A stretch of 64,000 nucleotides of DNA, taken from Marchantia polymorpha subsp. ruderalis. Lineage: Eukaryota > Streptophyta > Marchantiopsida > Marchantiales > Marchantiaceae. The DNA is taken from assembly GCA_037833965.1 (NCBI GenBank), contig AP031354.1, positions 19,136,001 through 19,200,000 of the forward strand, given 5' to 3'. Each line of letters begins with the position of its first letter. The first letter of the stretch is position 1. Position numbers and translations under genes: made by a program. The notes under the pieces were generated by a model. It searched no databases, was not told the origin of the DNA, and was given only the letters and a program-made list of their open reading frames with translations. Positions 62,301 through 64,000 of this stretch are shown here, one piece after another.

Positions 62301-63139
62301 GCAGAACATTTATATGGGATATCTTGTTATCCCATATAGAAGAAAAGTCATCAGAGTATATGACAACTGAACATGTATACCAATATCGGTATGGTATCGA
62401 TGAACGGCGATGGAGATACGGATCCCAAGCTGGTTGTATCTCGCAATCCTAAGCGGGATACGAATCTCATAGAAATGCTACTCTCCTGCTTCTTCTTCGT
62501 ATGCGTGCTGGCAATTAGACTTGGGTGAATGGAGTGAGTCCGGGTATGATCATCTACTTTATATTTATATATATATCTCAACATGTGAAGTATTCCATAA
62601 CATGATGAGGGAGGCGTCGGGTTTGACATCACATAATTCAGACAATCTATGATGATTCGTGCTCACATAACTACGTGCTTTCCCTTTAGAATCGACTGCA
62701 ACTCACTTCTACACAAGGTTCTAGAAGATCGTCAAATGCCTGTGCTTGAGTGTGCACAGTGTGAGATTCCACAACAACATCAATAGCCCAACTTTTTATA
62801 AAAAAAAGTGGGCTGCAATTGCAACCTCCACCCAACAATTGAACATGCCTAAAAGAGATATATATATATTTAAAAAAAAACAAAGAAGTGAAAGTAGATA
62901 TAAAAAAGTTTAGTGTTTCAAAAAAAATTAAAAAAAAAACTGTAAAATTTAAGCATTAGTATTATACAAACTAAAATATACGATGCAGGATGATATAATG
63001 ATTGACTCATTATCACGCCTTTGTACATTAGGCATATGTCTATTCGTGCATAACATAAGTATATTAGACACACAAACGAAATAAAATTAGGCACGATTAG
63101 GCATCATTGTTTACATACAATATGAGAGTCAGAAAAACC
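59351..63139. other. AT-rich gene-free block
   Basis: Very high A+T with long homopolymer runs and no credible coding sequence. A perfect foldback with 11-bp arms (TATATGGGATA / TATCCCATATA) lies at 62311-62338. The 93-codon minus-strand frame at 62351-62632 shows no domain. Confidence 0.65.
62311..62338. repeat. Perfect foldback, 11-bp arms
   Basis: TATATGGGATA at 62311-62321 pairs with TATCCCATATA at 62328-62338 around a 6-nt loop. Confidence 0.85.
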
Positions 63140-63420
63140 TTCTTATTGATTCTATCAAATTCAAACTAAGTTTACAAATAAATGATACAGTTTCAGCAAG
63201 TTCTGAAGCATGAACTTGATCTCTGAAAAACATAATATTTCAGTGATATTCTTCTTACTCATTCTGTCAAATTGAAACTAAGTTTACAAATGAATGATAC
63301 AGTTTCAGCAAGTTCTGAAGCATGAACTTGATCTCTAAAAAACATAATATTTCAGTGATATTCTTCTTATTCATTCTATCACATTGAAACTCAGTTTACA
63401 AATGAATGATAAGAATGATA
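63140..63420 (+). repeat. Tandem repeat, 112-bp unit, about 2.5 copies
   Basis: Units begin at 63140, 63252 and 63364 (TTCTTAYT, then ATTCTRTCA). They share AAGTTTACAAATRAATGATAC and CAGCAAGTTCTGAAGCATG. The third copy is partial and ends in a short local duplication of GAATGATA. Confidence 0.93.
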
Positions 63421-64000
63421 CAGTTTTAGCGAGAACAGAGTTTTAGTAACGAGATTCGTACAGAGTGTAGTGTTAAGAACAAGGAGAGGAGGAAATCTCC
63501 GACTAGAGTGTGATACAATGCTGAAATGACTTCAGTGTTGCGAGATCAAATCCAAACTCATAAAGAAATAAAGTCGATAACCTTACGATGACAAGTGAAG
63601 TCAGAGTACGAATGTAATTTAAAATAAGGTGTAGGATTGTACCTCATGCGGAAAGTTCCCACTAGGTAGTGATGATTTCCACTAGATACATGTGCTAACT
63701 CCCCGCCTGTTGGATCTGCCAAGCCTCCTCTACTGTTGGACTCCCGCTGTATAGAACTCTGCTCTTTCTGAAACGTCAAAAAAATTACTGTACATCAGTA
63801 CAGTGAAGAAGGAAGACATTGTATTTTGACATCAAGAAGAGCGTCACGACGATTTATCAGAAATTGAGAAATCTGCGCGTGTATAGTCTGTACACAAAGT
63901 TTTCTACACCTAAGTTAACGCGCACTTCAAACGGAGCACGCGAGCGACGCGACTCCTCTCCTTTCTTGCGTTCAATGTTCGAGAGAATTTTCTTTCCTCC
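63421..64000. other. Right edge, no gene recognised
   Basis: GC content rises again and a 73-codon minus-strand frame at 63558-63779 has a GT-AG-compatible surrounding. It could be an exon of a gene extending beyond the window, but no family is recognisable. Confidence 0.3.

Overview
This window looks like nuclear DNA from a land plant, most plausibly a bryophyte such as a moss. That placement is an inference from gene structure and base composition, not from a marker gene. Genes are sparse, introns have GT-AG borders with T-rich acceptors, and gene islands of moderate GC alternate with long, very AT-rich blocks and decayed plant transposons. No rRNA, tRNA, CRISPR array or bacterial-type operon was found.

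Four protein-coding genes are well supported, all on the minus strand. They are: the gamma subunit of translation factor eIF2B (14906-16737, two exons, 461 aa); a predicted secreted, C-terminally anchored protein with an ethylbenzene-dehydrogenase/DMSO-reductase-like haem-binding domain (28371-31137, eight exons, 393 aa); an F-box protein (35005-36414, one exon, 469 aa); and an FSP1/AIFM2-like FAD/NAD(P)H oxidoreductase (48188-50312, four exons, 362 aa). For the spliced genes I placed each exon border by hand. The phases close without remainder and the summed lengths are whole numbers of codons. The four genes have unrelated jobs (translation initiation control, haem/redox at a membrane, ubiquitin-ligase targeting, quinone redox) and there is no sign that they are co-regulated.

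The rest is mostly mobile DNA and its remains. From 17.8 to 26.5 kb there is a composite: a decayed BED-finger hAT transposon (17805-20025, candidate 8-bp target duplication AGCATAAG), then a degenerate L1-type LINE (about 20034-23980), then a 2.46-kb non-autonomous hAT-like element (23989-26450) with imperfect terminal inverted repeats and a perfect 8-bp target duplication GTTAGAAG. From 40646 to 45042 lies an old, rearranged Ty3/gypsy LTR element. It carries a gag-like fragment in inverted orientation, and its integrase is interrupted by a 352-bp solo LTR flanked by a perfect 5-bp target duplication GCGAG.

The first 14.8 kb holds no gene I recognise. It does hold striking local structures: tandem duplications and perfect foldbacks, including a 74-nt palindrome with 36-bp arms at 12257-12330. 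Gene-free AT-rich blocks lie at about 37.5-40.6, 45.05-47.3, 53.5-54.5 and 59.35-63.1 kb. I found no clearly new multi-gene system. The items most worth a second look are the plant haem-domain protein, the two hAT-type elements and the nested solo LTR.
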